In this document: piece after piece, positions 17,472 to 26,878 of the stretch
Layout: every line of letters begins with the position of its first letter
How positions within the stretch are numbered: position 1 is the first letter of the stretch
Source of the DNA: Acidimicrobiaceae bacterium
GTDB taxonomy: Bacteria; Actinomycetota; Acidimicrobiia; Acidimicrobiales; RAAP-2
Direction of reading: 5' to 3'
Length of the DNA stretch: 64,000 nucleotides
NCBI GenBank assembly: GCA_003170315.1
Contig: PNAH01000026.1
Location: forward strand, 63,909 to 127,908
Translations under genes and position numbers: made by a program
The notes under the pieces: model-generated
Told to the model about the DNA's origin: nothing
Databases searched by the model: none
The model's input: the letters and a program-made list of their open reading frames with translations, nothing else

Positions 17472-19286
17472 TTATGGCGCCACATCCTCGGCTGCCGTGT
17501 TAGCGACCTTTTGAAAGGCGGCGCGAGCCAAGACTTCCTTTCGGGGCCCAAAATCCGCTACTCGACCATTCTCGAGCACTAGGAGAAGGTCGCAATCCTC
17601 GACGAGGGCGAGTCGATGCGAAATTATAATGCTCGTCATTTTTCCGCGAAGTTCGGTGATTGTCTGTCGAATCAAACTCTCTGAGAGACTATCGACGGCG
17701 CTAGTCGGCTCATCCATGACGAGCAGTCGAGGTGCACCGACAAGAGCTCGCGCAATCGCCAGCCGCTGGAGCTGACCTCCCGATAGGGCGGTGCCACCCT
17801 CGCCGACTTTGGTTTCGTACAGATCAGGCATCATCATTACGTCTTCATGAAGATGAGCTGCTCGCGATGCGGCTACAATCTCCTCGGGTTCAATATCTCT
17901 AAAGAGAGAGATATTGAACGCAATAGACCCTTCCAGTAGGACGAGGTCCTGAGCAACCAGCGCCACCGGACTCGACCTGCTTCCCTTTGCAATGCCGGTC
18001 GCCGGCACGCCCCCGACTAGGACGATGCCGCTTTCTGGCTCGAGCATTCCGAGGAGAATCTGACTCAGCGTGGTCTTTCCGCTGCCAGACCGCCCGACTA
18101 TTCCCAGGATTTGACCGTCCGGGACGTGAAATGTTACTTGCTTCAGAACTCGTCCTCTGACGTCATAGGCGAACGACATACTGTTCACATCGAGATCGAA
18201 TTTCGTCGGGAGTTCTCCGGAATCCACTTCGTATGGACTTTGGGAAAGACGGTCCAACTCCTGCGCCGTTGTATCCAGAAAGCCACCACTGGAACGTACC
18301 GCTTGAACACTGCTCTGCGTCCCAGACGCGTAAGACAGTGACCGCAGTATGAGGAGAAGCACGGCCGCTTTTTCACCAAGATTGTGCGTCGCATGGCCAT
18401 TTATGACCGCGAATGCGCAAATGAGGAAGAGCAGCGCCAGGGTTTGATAGACCACGGGGACCAGTAGTGACAAGAGCACTACTTGTCGCTGGGTGCGTGC
18501 GGCTGTTTCGTTACTCTCGACGAGTCCTGTTGTTGCTTCTTTTTCAACACCAAAGAGTCGAAACTCCCGAGCAAGTCTTATGTACTCGGTAACAAGTGTC
18601 GCCATACCGAGGCTGTTGTCCGATAAGCGAGCGGAGGCTTTGCGGCCCCATGTGTTGAATGGATGCAAGACGAACGATAGCAATAGTCCAAAAACGAGGA
18701 CGATCATTGCAGCAATTGGGTTTACCAAGAATGCGACGAGAAGAAGTGCAATCAGCGTGAGCAGCGATTGGAGCCCCGACGCCATCGCTAATGTAATCGC
18801 GGCCGCCCTTTCACAGTCGAAGGTGAGTAACTGTTGGAGATGACCGATACGCTCCTGCGACTGCAGTCGCCAGGTCGTACGAAAGAAGGCATTGATCATC
18901 TTGGTTCGGATCGATGCCAAAGCCTTGGTAAATGTGGAACTGGTGCTGATACTGGCCGCAACACCGGTACCTAAATACACAATTAGGAGAACTATGCACA
19001 GGGCGATGGCGTCACGAGTTGAGAATGAATGGCCGTATAGTACGAAGTGATTTTTTCCTTGGGCGCTATTTACGGCAAACTCGCTTACTATCACCAAGAT
19101 GCCGGCCTGCGCGAGGCCCGAGAAGAATGAACAGGTCGCAATCCAACTCAATTGCCGACCAAGTGAGGAACAGCCCATCGCTTTCAGCGTGGTCAGGATT
19201 CCAGCGATACTGCCTGTCGCGTTCTGCTCACGGGACTCGGAATCGTCTCCGTCTCGATGGAATCCCAATCTAAATCGTTTCGCCAC
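17472..19286 (-). CDS. ABC exporter half-transporter (permease fused to ATPase)
   Basis: A 604-residue ABC half-transporter expected to work as a dimer in the plasma membrane. About six transmembrane helices lie within residues 40-320, followed by an ATPase domain with Walker A GRSGSGKTT, Q-loop VAQDL, signature LSGGQLQRLAIARAL, Walker B LLVMDEPTSAVD and H-loop ISHRL. All ATPase motifs are intact. MsbA/PglK-like exporters in glycan clusters flip lipid-linked sugars, and no other flippase was seen here, so this is the best candidate exporter of the cluster product. It lies downstream of no obvious operon partner and is divergent from the membrane bicistron at 19634. Confidence 0.92.
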   Translation of the reverse strand: MAKRFRLGFHRDGDDSESREQNATGSIAGILTTLKAMGCSSLGRQLSWIATCSFFSGLAQAGILVIVSEFAVNSAQGKNHFVLYGHSFSTRDAIALCIVLLIVYLGTGVAASISTSSTFTKALASIRTKMINAFFRTTWRLQSQERIGHLQQLLTFDCERAAAITLAMASGLQSLLTLIALLLVAFLVNPIAAMIVLVFGLLLSFVLHPFNTWGRKASARLSDNSLGMATLVTEYIRLAREFRLFGVEKEATTGLVESNETAARTQRQVVLLSLLVPVVYQTLALLFLICAFAVINGHATHNLGEKAAVLLLILRSLSYASGTQSSVQAVRSSGGFLDTTAQELDRLSQSPYEVDSGELPTKFDLDVNSMSFAYDVRGRVLKQVTFHVPDGQILGIVGRSGSGKTTLSQILLGMLEPESGIVLVGGVPATGIAKGSRSSPVALVAQDLVLLEGSIAFNISLFRDIEPEEIVAASRAAHLHEDVMMMPDLYETKVGEGGTALSGGQLQRLAIARALVGAPRLLVMDEPTSAVDSLSESLIRQTITELRGKMTSIIISHRLALVEDCDLLLVLENGRVADFGPRKEVLARAAFQKVANTAAEDVAP

Positions 19287-19633
19287 GTGATCCCTTGCTC
19301 GTTTTCTGGTTCAACTGCTCGTTATCTCTAGACTCACATTACGAGAAGATGGCGTTTGAACCGCCTCTAAGTCGGCAACGCTCACGAAACTGGGAGTAGG
19401 CGTAGCCGTCGGGGTGCAGTTCGCCGTATTTGAATCAAAACAACAATGCTCGATCTTTTCGACGACCAGGGCGCCAACGTTCCGGGTGCGTTTCGGGCAA
19501 CAACTACACCGAGCTCCGGAGAGCTCGAGACGCCTATCGATGAATCCTGCTTCGCGAAACAAGGGACCAATTGCCGAGCGCCATCCCGTCAGCCGACAAG
19601 TCCTGGTCCGTCGTCGGCAACTAGTCTGAGTCA
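19287..19633. other. Gap between ABC exporter and membrane bicistron, nothing recognised
   Basis: A 347-base divergent intergenic region. A minus-strand open frame (19311-19634) translates to a cysteine-rich chain without family features or ribosome site and is judged chance. Promoters for both flanking units are expected here. Confidence 0.5.
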
Positions 19634-20044
19634 ATGCCTAGGATGGTTGCTTCTAATTCTAGTAGGCCCCTTTTAGCTCTTCTAATTGTCATCCTTTTGT
19701 TTGGGTTCACGCCGATCTCCCGAGTTCTGTTGCGGTCCGTAGACGGTAGTTTCGCTCCAAATCCATACAGCTCATTGGCGTTGGGTACTCCGTCACGTGC
19801 CGCCGTGGGATTTTTGGCGGGTGAGCCTGTGCCGGTACAGTTGACCAACCGAACGGGACACACCCAGACGTACCACTGGAGTGCCACACAGAATGGCGCT
19901 CTGATCAGCCTCGGTGAAGACACATTGGACAGTGGACGGGCATCGACAGTATTCGTTCCATCCCGTGGTGCCGTCGCCGGCAAGTTGCGGATCGCACTTA
20001 CTGGCACCGACATATTTGTCACCGTGCCCATTCGGAGCCCGTGA
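19634..20044 (+). CDS. Small membrane-anchored protein resembling a DUF1616 C-terminal domain
   Basis: A 136-residue protein with one N-terminal hydrophobic helix (LLALLIVILLFGFTP) and an extracytoplasmic beta-rich domain. The order FAPNPYSSLALGTPS, then AGEPVPVQLTNRTGHTQTYHW resembles the C-terminal part of DUF1616 membrane proteins. Its stop overlaps the next start (GTGA, 20041-20044), indicating tight coupling to the large membrane protein. Such proteins recur beside glycosyltransferase genes in actinobacteria and archaea, but no function is established. The ATG at 19634 and another four codons in are both possible starts. Confidence 0.7.
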   Translation: MPRMVASNSSRPLLALLIVILLFGFTPISRVLLRSVDGSFAPNPYSSLALGTPSRAAVGFLAGEPVPVQLTNRTGHTQTYHWSATQNGALISLGEDTLDSGRASTVFVPSRGAVAGKLRIALTGTDIFVTVPIRSP

Positions 20045-22410
20045 GTACGAAATCTCCCGAGGCTAGGGAGAGCATTGAGATTGCGCCGAAGCTAACGTCG
20101 CGCCGGCTTTCAATCGGGGAGCTCTGGCCAAACGTTTCACCAACGGGGTTCTGGCTCGCCGCCGCTTTGCTGTTGTCTGTTGGTCTGGCTCTCTGTCACT
20201 CGCCACTGGTGCCGCTGCCGGGGGTCGTCACGCTCCTTCTTGTCCCGGGCGCAGCGGTGATGTCGGCCCTACGGGCGCGTCCAGCCAACATCGCTGGACG
20301 GCTGGTGCTGGCCGTATGCCTGAGCATGACGGTAATCATGATCGTGGGTGGTGTGGCCAGTCTGCTTGGCCCTCGGGTTGGTCTGGCACACCCGCTGAAC
20401 GCACTACCTGAGAGTGTGATCTGGGCCGTTCTCGCAATACTCATGCTGGCGGTTTGTGCAGTCAAGTACAGCGATCCAGTGACATGGATCTTTGAAGGTC
20501 TTCGGACTACGCACGCCGTTGGCGCGCTGGCGAGTGGCCTACTGGTTGTGCTTTCGATTCTTGGCGCCGCCCAACTGAACCACAGCGGCAACAATCACCT
20601 TGCGGTCTTCGCCACCACTCTCGACGTCGTCGTGCTGCTTGCTGGAATCGTGGGCGGATGGAGACGGACGAGCCGATGGCCCCTGAACTCCTTGCTCTAC
20701 TTCGCCTCGTTGGCGCTCCTTGTGTCAACCAGTTTGCGTGGCGCACACCTCTACGGCTGGGATGTGCAACATGAGTTTGGCGTCGCTTCGGCTACGCTCC
20801 GCGCCGGAGTGTGGGTCGTACCCGCTAACCATGATGCCTACGCTTCGATGCTCTCGCTCACAGTTCTTCCGGCGATTCTTCACTCCTTAGTGAAGTTACG
20901 TCTCCTCGCTTTCTTTCAATTGGTTGTCCCCGCGATTTTTGCTCTACTACCCCTAGCGGTGTTCTCCACCGTTCGAGGCGTACCACGCTGGATCACCCAC
21001 GGACGGACCACACCTCGTCCCGGACTCGCGTTCGCAGTGGTAGTAGCCCTCATCGTTTCTAGTGTGGCATTCGCTTCCCAATTAATAAGCATTACTCGTC
21101 AAGCTATGGCTCTGACCATGATGGCCGCACTAGTGATGGTGCTCTTCGATCGCACTATGTTGAAGCGCCCTGCCCAAATTGTGATTGGTCTGCTACTTGT
21201 TGCCATTTCCATCACTCACTACTCGACTTCGTACCTTACGGCAGCCATATTGCTTTGCGCTTGGCCCGTGAGCTTGATGTGGTCCAGAGGACTGCTCGGA
21301 ACACCGAAAGAGAAGATTGATAGGCACCGTCGCGATACGCGATCGCGGAGCATCATAAACGGTACCCTCGTGGGCGTTGCTCTCATCGCCGCTTTCGGAT
21401 GGAGTCTCGGGATCACTCGAAATAACGCCCTCACTAATCCCATAAGTGCCGTCATCGCCAAAGGATTTGGCTTTACGTCATCGACTCTGACAAGGAGTAT
21501 TTCGCCTAGCCATTTTGAACAACTCTTTGTCCGTGAGTTAAGGAAAACTGATCGTTGGATAGTGCCAGTACCAAGTTCAAGCTCGGTTCATCTCGTGGCA
21601 GCCCCATACCTGAAGTCACCGGGGGTGGTCCCGATCCTCAACGCGTGGTGGCATGAGCTGAGCTATCTCACGATAGAAAGTCTGTGGCTCTTGCTCGGAG
21701 TGGCGCTGCTCTACGGGCTCTTTCGCCTCGGGCGTCGTCGCTCGTACGAGTACAGTTCCGATCTAGTGGGACTAGCTGCGGCCGGTCTAGTTCTTGGCGG
21801 AGTATTACGCTTCTCTGGGACTTTCGCTGCCTACTTCGATCCCGACCGGGCGGCGATCGTTACGGCGATTCTGCTGGCCGCACCTCTCACCCTATTCCTC
21901 GATGACATCGTGTCATTCCTTTACGGAGTGGGCAATTTTCGCCGTGATCGGGTGAGGCGAGCGTTGTTGGGCGCCGGAACCCTCGTGGTTGCGGTCCTTC
22001 TTATCGGCGCCACCGGACTGGGCTACCTGTTCTTCGGTGGTAACGCGCCGGGATCGGTGACGGCGCGAGACGTAGGGGCCAAGGAGTTGACGGTTTCCAC
22101 CCCTGAACTGGCGACAGCGGTGTGGCTACGGAACAATGTCAATTCTCCAAATATTGTCCAGAGCGATTTCCTCGGGCAAGTGATCTTGCTTTCCGAACCG
22201 GGGCGCTATGGGTTACTGCCTGAGATTGTGCCACCAGAGGTGGACCATGGGGCATACATTTACTTGTCAACACTTAACCTGGCCGGCGATCTTACTCAAG
22301 CTCAGGCGCCTGACGCCCCGTATCAGCTCGCGTACCGATCAACTATTGGATTCTTCAATCGAAACTTTTACATCGTTTATTCAACTGGTGCGACACGTGT
22401 TTATCATTGA
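20041..22410 (+). CDS. Large polytopic membrane protein, DUF2206-like
   Basis: A 789-residue protein with many hydrophobic helices (about 15 or more), a short cytosolic start, and a soluble C-terminal domain of about 120 residues. The segment HLYGWDVQHEFGVASATL followed by YASMLSLTVLPAILHSL, and the final NFYIVYSTGATRVYH, fit the pattern of DUF2206 proteins, which look like GT-C-type polyprenyl-sugar-dependent transferases. The first 130 residues resemble the membrane half of DUF1616. The GTG at 20041 overlaps the previous stop. A role in transferring or polymerising sugars outside the membrane is inferred only from fold and location. Confidence 0.75.
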   Translation: MSTKSPEARESIEIAPKLTSRRLSIGELWPNVSPTGFWLAAALLLSVGLALCHSPLVPLPGVVTLLLVPGAAVMSALRARPANIAGRLVLAVCLSMTVIMIVGGVASLLGPRVGLAHPLNALPESVIWAVLAILMLAVCAVKYSDPVTWIFEGLRTTHAVGALASGLLVVLSILGAAQLNHSGNNHLAVFATTLDVVVLLAGIVGGWRRTSRWPLNSLLYFASLALLVSTSLRGAHLYGWDVQHEFGVASATLRAGVWVVPANHDAYASMLSLTVLPAILHSLVKLRLLAFFQLVVPAIFALLPLAVFSTVRGVPRWITHGRTTPRPGLAFAVVVALIVSSVAFASQLISITRQAMALTMMAALVMVLFDRTMLKRPAQIVIGLLLVAISITHYSTSYLTAAILLCAWPVSLMWSRGLLGTPKEKIDRHRRDTRSRSIINGTLVGVALIAAFGWSLGITRNNALTNPISAVIAKGFGFTSSTLTRSISPSHFEQLFVRELRKTDRWIVPVPSSSSVHLVAAPYLKSPGVVPILNAWWHELSYLTIESLWLLLGVALLYGLFRLGRRRSYEYSSDLVGLAAAGLVLGGVLRFSGTFAAYFDPDRAAIVTAILLAAPLTLFLDDIVSFLYGVGNFRRDRVRRALLGAGTLVVAVLLIGATGLGYLFFGGNAPGSVTARDVGAKELTVSTPELATAVWLRNNVNSPNIVQSDFLGQVILLSEPGRYGLLPEIVPPEVDHGAYIYLSTLNLAGDLTQAQAPDAPYQLAYRSTIGFFNRNFYIVYSTGATRVYH

Positions 22411-22445
22411 GACGACGTCTTCATAGCACTTCGCGCTGTCGAACC

Positions 22446-23333
22446 TTAACGTTCTTGTCGCGCTGATCGAAACTCGTTGCGGATGGCTTGTTCGTCCATT
22501 GTTTCGAAGTTCTTGGTGGAGTGAATAATCGATTTGCCGAGTTCCAGTAACTCCTGCGGGGCCGCTGGGAGAGTCCTCCAGTCGACGCCCATGGGGAGGT
22601 CGTCGTATCTATTACCAAACTCACCGAGTTGATAGCCGATGGAATAAAGACACAGGCCAAAGATGTAGTCCTCCTGCAGTCCAGTCCTGAAAAGCTCGGC
22701 TCGCCCGAGAAGGCCGTTCTCATCCAGAGCCGCCACTGCCTCATAGCGGTAAATTGCCGCACCACCTTGGATTGAGTCACCGAGCATGTAACCGTGCTTA
22801 CGGGCTCGTAGGAGGAGACCGACGAACTTATGCGCCGCCCGAGGATTGGTCCACGCGCGGACCGCCAGATAGAGAAGAATTCGCCGCTTGGCCCAGCCCG
22901 CGTTACGGACTCCAATACGGTCGTAGCCAACGCGAAATGAGCCAAGCGATCCTAGATGCGGGTCAGAGTCGAAGAGTTCTATTGCCTTGACCTCAAAATC
23001 AGAACCCGCTATGAGCGCGTCAGTGTCGAGCCGGACGAGAATTCGGAAAGGCCGAGTGAGGGCTTCTTTAAACCCATCGGAGAGGTTCAGATAAAGTCCC
23101 CCAAATACACCGCGCGCACGAGCCTCCACGACAGTGAGTTGGTAGCGTTCTCCTAACTTGATCCCGAGACCACGCCGAGAATCGTCAACCAGGATGATCC
23201 GAGCCGTTGGTGCGAAGTAGCGAATGCTATCGATCGTGTCGGTGACGAAGTCTGGCCGACATTTCGGGCCAACAGGAATTACGAAGACCGAATCGGCGCC
23301 CACGTTGCGCCGTTTCTCGGGATCTATGGACAT
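22446..23333 (-). CDS. Glycosyltransferase, GT-A type
   Basis: A 295-residue GT-A-like protein starting with DSVFVIPVGPKCRPDFVTDTI and TARIILVDDSRRG, which resemble the GT2 nucleotide-binding strands, and carrying a DXD-type RLDTDAL motif near residue 100. The later segment QEDYIFGLCLYSIGYQLGEF is in the position of the catalytic acidic residues. No membrane helix. It converges tightly with the DUF2206-like gene (35 bases between stops) and is followed at some distance by a GT4 gene upstream on the same strand. Sugar unknown. Confidence 0.8.
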   Translation of the reverse strand: MSIDPEKRRNVGADSVFVIPVGPKCRPDFVTDTIDSIRYFAPTARIILVDDSRRGLGIKLGERYQLTVVEARARGVFGGLYLNLSDGFKEALTRPFRILVRLDTDALIAGSDFEVKAIELFDSDPHLGSLGSFRVGYDRIGVRNAGWAKRRILLYLAVRAWTNPRAAHKFVGLLLRARKHGYMLGDSIQGGAAIYRYEAVAALDENGLLGRAELFRTGLQEDYIFGLCLYSIGYQLGEFGNRYDDLPMGVDWRTLPAAPQELLELGKSIIHSTKNFETMDEQAIRNEFRSARQER

Positions 23334-23442
23334 GGGCGGCGAGGCGTGATTGCAACGAGTTCCCTTGTCGGGAAGGAGGAGTCGTAATGGCCGCCATCAA
23401 TGAATTGTGATTTCTCAGGGTGGCTGATCATGACTCCCAAAA

Positions 23443-24576
23443 TCACGATACCCCGAGCATCTCGTCATAGAGCGATTCGTAGCCCTCGATCATCTTCGCG
23501 AGGCTGAAGCGCTCAAGGGCAACCGCCCGGGCTCTGGTACCGAAACGGCGACGAAGCTGAGGCTGGTCAATCAACTGTCTCAAAGCCGATGTCAAATCGA
23601 TGACGTCGTCACTTTTCACAACGAAGCCCGTCTCGCCATCCTGAACGGCCTCACGGACACTGCCAACGTCAGTTGCGACGACGGGGAGGCCCATCAACAT
23701 CGCTTCGAGGATCGAGAGGGGGAAGCCCTCTGCACGCGACGGCAAGACAAAGACGTCAAAGGTCTTCATGAGCTCGGCAGGCGACTCGACCCAGTCGAGA
23801 ATCTTTACCCGAGGCGCGACCCCGAGCGTTTCGGCCAGCTCCTCGAGTGCGGCACGCTCCTTGCCACGGCCAGCAACGACGAAGGTGGCACCTGGAAGAT
23901 CGACAAGAGATTCAAGAACAAGGTCGAGCCCCTTCAAATAGTCGAGCCTTGCCAAGCACCCGATGACCGTCGAACCCAAGGAATAGCGGTGCTCCTCGGC
24001 AGAGCCGTGATCGACAACACCGTTATAGATTGTCCGCACTGAGTTTCTGGGCAACATGGCGCGCAATTCGATGCTGCGCGCCGCAGCCACTCCAACAGCC
24101 ACGTGTGCGTCAAGGCGCCGCGAGGTGAAGCACGTCATGATCCGGCTACGAGTTCCCGAGTTATCGATGGGCAGGTGTTCGACGGCGAGCAGCCGAAGTC
24201 CGAGGATGGTAGAGGCGGCCACGATCGCCTCTCTGCATGCCGGCAACCAGGTCAAGTTTGCCTGGAATATGTCGAGCTTCATAGCAGCGACTTCTCGACG
24301 ATGTCGTGCAATGTTCCGGAAGTCGCGGATGCCTTTCGGAGCGGGAAGGACAACGGCTCGAGAGCCAGGTCGGTAAGCTGAGAGGTGCTCTACAGTTGTT
24401 TCGTCGACACCGATGATCGTCGCCCGGACGTGCTCATGGAGTCCTGCCAATAGCGTGCCGAGAGCAATTTCGGCACCGGCCCACTCGACCGAGTCGGAGT
24501 AAAAGCCCACGTTTATCGACGATCGAGAAGTAGTGATCTCCGTCTGCCCCTCTGATCGCGGGCGGCACAGGGCCAT
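23443..24576 (-). CDS. Family 4 glycosyltransferase
   Basis: A 377-residue GT4 enzyme. The N-terminal domain has VGFYSDSVEWAGAEIALGTLL with the nucleotide-site glycine replaced by an AGAE loop. The C-terminal domain has VIGCLARLDYLKGLDLVLESL and the intact EX7E motif in EGFPLSILEAMLMGLPVVATDVGS. The ATG at 24576 is preferred to the GTG at 24600 because AAGGGG lies five bases upstream of it. Upstream is an 800-base gene-poor stretch. A retaining transfer mechanism is expected from the family; donor and acceptor unknown. Confidence 0.9.
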   Translation of the reverse strand: MALCRPRSEGQTEITTSRSSINVGFYSDSVEWAGAEIALGTLLAGLHEHVRATIIGVDETTVEHLSAYRPGSRAVVLPAPKGIRDFRNIARHRREVAAMKLDIFQANLTWLPACREAIVAASTILGLRLLAVEHLPIDNSGTRSRIMTCFTSRRLDAHVAVGVAAARSIELRAMLPRNSVRTIYNGVVDHGSAEEHRYSLGSTVIGCLARLDYLKGLDLVLESLVDLPGATFVVAGRGKERAALEELAETLGVAPRVKILDWVESPAELMKTFDVFVLPSRAEGFPLSILEAMLMGLPVVATDVGSVREAVQDGETGFVVKSDDVIDLTSALRQLIDQPQLRRRFGTRARAVALERFSLAKMIEGYESLYDEMLGVS

Positions 24577-25376
24577 GTTCCCCTTGACTCCAATATCCAC
24601 TTGTCAGCTGCCGCGCCGTGCGCCCTATCCAGGCTCGGGCTCGTCACCCGAGTCTCTCCATTCTCCGCGAATCCCAAGGCCGCCCGGAGGCGATCCTCTT
24701 TGACTCCACGTTCCTTGACGAACGATCCGGCTCGAACCGAGTGTGCTATCTGTGATACGACGGTCGGGGGCCCAGCCGCAACTATTCGGACAACCGATGA
24801 ACGAAAGTGAGAACGGTGACGATCCGGTTGCCATGTGGCAACTCGGGGAGTGGGCGACTGCGGCGCGAAACGGCGGTCGGTGATGGTCACAAGGCCTCCA
24901 CGGATCATTTGTCGAAGATAGCGGTTGGCGGCATTGCATCTGCGTCAGGCTCGTAGCTCAATCTTGGCTTGGCTACCCTCAAGCTTCACCTGATCGTATC
25001 GCACCCCGCGTGACTGACGTTTGTCTCGATATTTTAACTTTATGATGGCGGTGTCTCGGACGAAACTCGACATTTTTTGATCGTGAATTAGGTACAACAT
25101 GCGGACGATTGACAGAAGCGACGTGCGATAGCAAGCCTGGGCGCGTCCACATGTCCTAATCCTCGCCCCACTTCAAAAAAGTTTACGAATCCGCCGGCTT
25201 CATCCAGCGTCGACGCGCTCGCTCGATCGCAAGGCCGCGAAGGTCCGCATACGCCGTTCTCCCCAAAGCACGGACTGCTTCGCTCCCCATACAATGTAGC
25301 CCAGGCGACTTCCAGGGCTCATGGAGCGAGGCCGAGACGTCACAACAGAACACTCCGAGTGTTGAAGGGAACTGAC
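24577..25376. other. 800-base gene-poor stretch, nothing recognised
   Basis: Several open frames on both strands (for example minus 24513-24908 and minus 25183-25410) have neither ribosome sites nor family features. A T-rich run lies near 25073. The stretch separates two divergent glycosyltransferases and may be decayed DNA. I see no RNA gene or intact element. Confidence 0.45.
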
Positions 25377-26534
25377 GTGTCCACCAGCCAGTCAGTGAGG
25401 CTGTTGTCACTCAACCAGAATCTGGCGGGATCCGGAATGCTTGGTCACGAGACTGCCGAACGTCGGATGCGCCAAATTGGCGCATCCGACGTTCGGCTGC
25501 AATCGCTCGTCACAAAGCTCCCCCCGCTGGGGCTGGCCGGCCGGGTTGCGGGGCGACCGCTCCCGTGGCTTTGGTACCTTGACCTTGATTGGCATCCGAC
25601 CCGCTGGCAAATCGTCGAGAGCCTTCGCGGCCGCCACACCTTGAAGAAACTGTTGAGTACGTTCGACGCCAACGTGGTGCACGTGAGCACGCACACAGCT
25701 GCGCTGTTATGCGTCCGGTTAATGCGGCAGCGTCCCTTCATGATTTCTGTCGATGTGCCGATTTGGCCTTGGCATGAAATGGGTATATGGCGACCGGTTC
25801 GGTCCTATAGCCGAGCATCGCTGTGGCTTTCCGAACAACTTGAGCGACGAGCTTTTGGCAACGCAGCGTTAGTGCTTGCATACTCAGAGTGGGCGGCCCA
25901 CCTGGTCCAGCAAGAGTGCCCGTCCGCTCGAGTTCGGATCTGGCATCCCGGTGTGGACGCAAACCGGTTTAGCCCCGCGTCCCAGCGGCCAGCAGGAGGC
26001 GGCCACATTCCCTATCGCCTGCTCTTTGTAGGCGCGCGCTTTGCAGCCAAGGGTGGCGAGGACCTCCTTGAGGCGGTCGGCCATCGATTGGGTCGCGATA
26101 TTGAATTAGACATCGTGACGCCCGACCCGGTGGCAAGTAGGCCCGGGCTGCGGGTCCACCACCTGGAGCCCGGGGCGCCACAATTGGTAGATCTCTACCG
26201 TTCAGCAGACCTGTTGTGCCTACCGACGAGGGGTGATTCCTTCGGTTGGGTAGTGCTTGAGGCAATGAGTTGTGGTGTGCCTGTTATAGCCTCGAGAATG
26301 GGTGCTATACCCGAGTTGCTCCGACCAGGCACTGCCGAGGCAGCTGGAATTGTGGTGGATGCGCGCGATCCCGCAGCATTGGCACAGGCACTGGACGAGT
26401 TGCTAGCTGACCCAGAGCGGCGCAGAAGCTTGGGCGCAGCTGGTCGCAGAGCGGTCCTCGCACGCCACTCGAGTGAGGTTCAGATGAAGCGCTTCCTAGA
26501 ACTTGTCGGCGAAGTATTGGAGTCCGCGAGCTGA
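25377..26534 (+). CDS. Family 4 glycosyltransferase containing a 43-bp palindrome in its coding sequence
   Basis: A 385-residue GT4 enzyme. The donor domain shows LLFVGARFAAKGGEDLLEAVG, the motif DSFGWVVLEAMSCGVPVIASRMG (an EX7E variant with Asp in place of the first Glu), and a typical PELLRPG end. The N-terminal acceptor domain contains LSLNQNLAGSGMLGHETAERRMR. The GTG at 25377 is favoured over a TTG at 25359 because GAAGGGA lies about six bases upstream. Codons for residues 27-40 form a perfect inverted repeat (25455-25497). The gene is followed by a 344-base gap. Donor sugar unknown. Confidence 0.88.
   Translation: MSTSQSVRLLSLNQNLAGSGMLGHETAERRMRQIGASDVRLQSLVTKLPPLGLAGRVAGRPLPWLWYLDLDWHPTRWQIVESLRGRHTLKKLLSTFDANVVHVSTHTAALLCVRLMRQRPFMISVDVPIWPWHEMGIWRPVRSYSRASLWLSEQLERRAFGNAALVLAYSEWAAHLVQQECPSARVRIWHPGVDANRFSPASQRPAGGGHIPYRLLFVGARFAAKGGEDLLEAVGHRLGRDIELDIVTPDPVASRPGLRVHHLEPGAPQLVDLYRSADLLCLPTRGDSFGWVVLEAMSCGVPVIASRMGAIPELLRPGTAEAAGIVVDARDPAALAQALDELLADPERRRSLGAAGRRAVLARHSSEVQMKRFLELVGEVLESAS
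25455..25497. repeat. Perfect 43-bp inverted repeat (21-bp arms, one-base centre) inside a gene
   Basis: The left arm runs 25455-25475, the centre is A25476 and the right arm runs 25477-25497. All 21 arm positions pair, so the mRNA would form an almost loopless hairpin beginning about 26 codons after the start. The arms start GCCGAACGTC and end GACGTTCGGC. The palindrome is fully in frame within the glycosyltransferase. Confidence 0.97.
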
Positions 26535-26878
26535 TTAGACCCTTGCGACATCGGAGCGGAAAACGGCGCTAAGCGTACAGAGGGGCTGTCTGCGAGGGTC
26601 GACCCCGTGGACGGGGGCCTGGACTGGCCCCACGGCGTGGCTGTGCCCATCAAATGTTCCGCTCGGACGAGGATGCGGCCCTGTTCGGCCCCCGTGAAGT
26701 CAGCGGCGGTCATGCCCACATCGTGGCTGAACTTGAGGGAACTAAAAGGGTCGCGCTGAGAACTTCGAGACGTTAATGTAAGGCAGTCCGGCGCCAACTT
26801 GGCGGGCGCCGGGGATCGAGGAGCGCTGGGTCTAGATGCGGTACAAGTGATCGCATCTGCTGAGGAGTAGAAAAAGAG
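26535..26878. other. 344-base gap, nothing recognised
   Basis: No family-like open frame on either strand. A GC-rich inverted repeat is present around 26800-26815 (GGCGCC...GGCGCC type). The sequence just before 26879 carries GAGGAG, which may serve the next gene. Confidence 0.4.

Noticed and set aside
19311..19634. Cysteine-rich minus-strand frame in a divergent promoter gap
   Set aside because: No signal peptide pattern or recognisable domain; start has no ribosome site and the gap must contain promoters.
24513..24908. Minus-strand frame extending upstream of the GT4 at 23443
   Set aside because: Partly overlaps the real start in another frame; no transposase or enzyme motif could be read from it.
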